From CAWGMT01 sp963823675 (GTDB lineage: Bacteria > Planctomycetota > Planctomycetia > Isosphaerales > Isosphaeraceae): DNA of 64,000 bases. Positions 63,032-64,000 of this stretch are shown here, in pieces. Position 1 is the first letter of the stretch. Every line of letters begins with the position of its first letter. A model generated the notes under the pieces. The model was not told the DNA's origin, searched no databases, and saw only the letters and a program-made list of their open reading frames with translations. The stretch is taken from positions 248,001-312,000 of the forward strand of contig CAWGMT010000025.1 in NCBI GenBank assembly GCA_963823675.1, written 5' to 3'. Made by a program: the position numbers and the translations under genes.

Positions 63032-64000
63032 ATGGATGTATCGTTAGGGGACAAACCCGGGAAGATTGAGCACGAGTCGATGTTGATCCCCGAGCCGGCT
63101 AAACTTCGTGACGAACCAGGCCAAGTTCCATCCGACGCGAGGGTGGAGGTGGTGGGAGATCCCTCGAGCCTCGTCGTGTCGTCCGATTCGCCGACGGTCC
63201 TGCGGGCAGCGGGACCTGGTAGCTCGGGCCGTCCAACGGCTGGTCTGCCTTTCCAGGTTTCGCAGTATCCTTTGCCCGGGCCGGGAGATGTGATCGATTC
63301 CTTCGTGCTCGAGGCAGCGATCGGCGAGGGGGGGATGGGTGCGGTCTACCGGGCGCTGGATACCAAGCTCGAGCGTCATGTCGCTTTGAAGCTGCTTCCA
63401 CCCGATCAGGCGAATGACGGCGAAGTCGTCCAGCGCTTTTATCAGGAGGGACGGGCCGCCGCCCGGCTCGATGACGAGAACATCGCGAGGGTATTCAGCA
63501 TCGGCCAGGACGGCGTGTATCACTACATCGCATTCGAGTACATCGAAGGGTCAACCGTGCGCCAGCGGGTCGAGGCGCAGGGGGCCTTGCCGGTAGCCGA
63601 GGCGGTCAACATCGCCCTCCAGATCGCGGGCGCTTTGGTGCATGCCTCGCGGCGCGGAATCGTGCACCGGGATATCAAGCCCTCGAATATCATCCTCACT
63701 CCGCAAGGGCGGGCCAAGCTGGTCAACATGGGGTTGGCTCGCCGATTCGAGCGGGGAGCCGATCACGGCCTGACTCAGAGCGGAATGACGCTGGGGACAT
63801 TTGATTACATCAGCCCAGAACAGGCCCGCGACCCTCGTGACGTCGATGTCCGCAGCGACCTTTATTCACTGGGCTGCACCTTTTTTCATATGCTTACTGG
63901 GCGTCCGCCGTTTCCGGGCGGGACGGTGCTGCAGAAACTGATCCAACATCAGGAAGAGCCGCCCGCCGACGTTCGCGCGCTCAACCCGGCAGTGCCCGTC
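63032..64000 (+). CDS. Hanks-type serine/threonine protein kinase, 3' truncated by window
   Basis: From ATG 63032 the frame stays open for 323 codons to the end of the window. A disordered N-terminus (about 85 residues) precedes the kinase domain: GEGGMGAVY glycine loop (98-106), lysine K120 in HVALKLLP, HRDIKPSNI (D214) and the region LVNMGLARR, where the usual DFG reads N232-M233-G234. TFDYISPEQARDP and SDLYSLGCTFFHMLTG follow. The start could also be ATG 63077. A near-consensus promoter lies 75 bases upstream. Because metal-binding Asp is replaced by Asn, its activity is uncertain. Confidence 0.85.
   Translation, partial: MDVSLGDKPGKIEHESMLIPEPAKLRDEPGQVPSDARVEVVGDPSSLVVSSDSPTVLRAAGPGSSGRPTAGLPFQVSQYPLPGPGDVIDSFVLEAAIGEGGMGAVYRALDTKLERHVALKLLPPDQANDGEVVQRFYQEGRAAARLDDENIARVFSIGQDGVYHYIAFEYIEGSTVRQRVEAQGALPVAEAVNIALQIAGALVHASRRGIVHRDIKPSNIILTPQGRAKLVNMGLARRFERGADHGLTQSGMTLGTFDYISPEQARDPRDVDVRSDLYSLGCTFFHMLTGRPPFPGGTVLQKLIQHQEEPPADVRALNPAVPV

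Overview
The window looks like chromosomal DNA of a high-GC planctomycete, most likely of the Isosphaeraceae. The indicators are a DUF1549/DUF1553 cytochrome-like protein with a BIG2 domain (19.4-21.8 kb), a huge-protein-style N-terminal LEDRRLL motif on an extracellular cyclophilin (60.7-62.6 kb), a protein with SDSDV repeats (22.8-24.3 kb), tandem FHA proteins, a Hanks-type kinase, and tiny membrane proteins with RFTLRW/FTIRRM starts. The taxonomic call is inference from gene content; no rRNA or tRNA gene was seen.

Layout: 0-0.8 kb, a broken moeA and a small conserved protein. 1.1-4.6 kb, an ABC export operon (ATPase plus two permeases). 4.7-8.1 kb, an iron-type alcohol dehydrogenase, a PhzF-like isomerase and a membrane protein. 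8.1-9.6 kb, a repeat element, DUF202 and a small-protein/nucleotidyltransferase pair. 9.8-14.7 kb, an altronate/galactarate dehydratase, a GT-C-like membrane protein and a HpnA-like epimerase. 14.9-17.3 kb, two FHA proteins and a secreted protein. 17.5-19.3 kb, a phosphonatase-like HAD plus FAD oxidoreductase pair. 19.4-29.8 kb, the BIG2/DUF1549 protein, the SDSDV protein, a lipoprotein, DUF1326, an M48 protease and an alpha/beta hydrolase. 29.8-34.5 kb, a Phd/VapC module bracketed by direct repeats, an NtrB/NtrC-like two-component system and a ParE/antitoxin pair. 34.8-43.2 kb, a Tat-exported protein, rnhA, lexA, a secreted transglutaminase and a NarL-type two-component system. 43.5-48.8 kb, an accessory zone of short, decaying planctomycete genes with two repeat families and a methylase-like gene. 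49.5-52.8 kb, a PIG-L deacetylase, accD, a phosphoglycerate-mutase-like protein lacking its catalytic histidines and an XRE regulator. 53.1-60.6 kb, a BlaI/BlaR1-like system, a NUDIX-like protein, a lipoprotein hydrolase and hrpB. 60.7-64 kb, the extracellular cyclophilin and the start of a Ser/Thr kinase that runs off the end.

At least a dozen otherwise intact genes are split by single-base shifts (about 2.39, 4.89, 6.64, 8.41, 9.25, 23.29, 53.6-55.5 (four), 56.47 and 58.96 kb). Each reads through into the matching downstream family sequence in another frame. This pattern suggests assembly indels more than real decay, except for moeA and the 43.9-48.2 kb zone, where deletions, a nonsense codon and truncations point to genuine erosion. 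The features most worth a second look are the 43.9-47.3 kb array with its shared leader repeats, the repeat-bracketed toxin-antitoxin module, the predicted inactive phosphatase next to accD, and the kinase with NMG in place of DFG.
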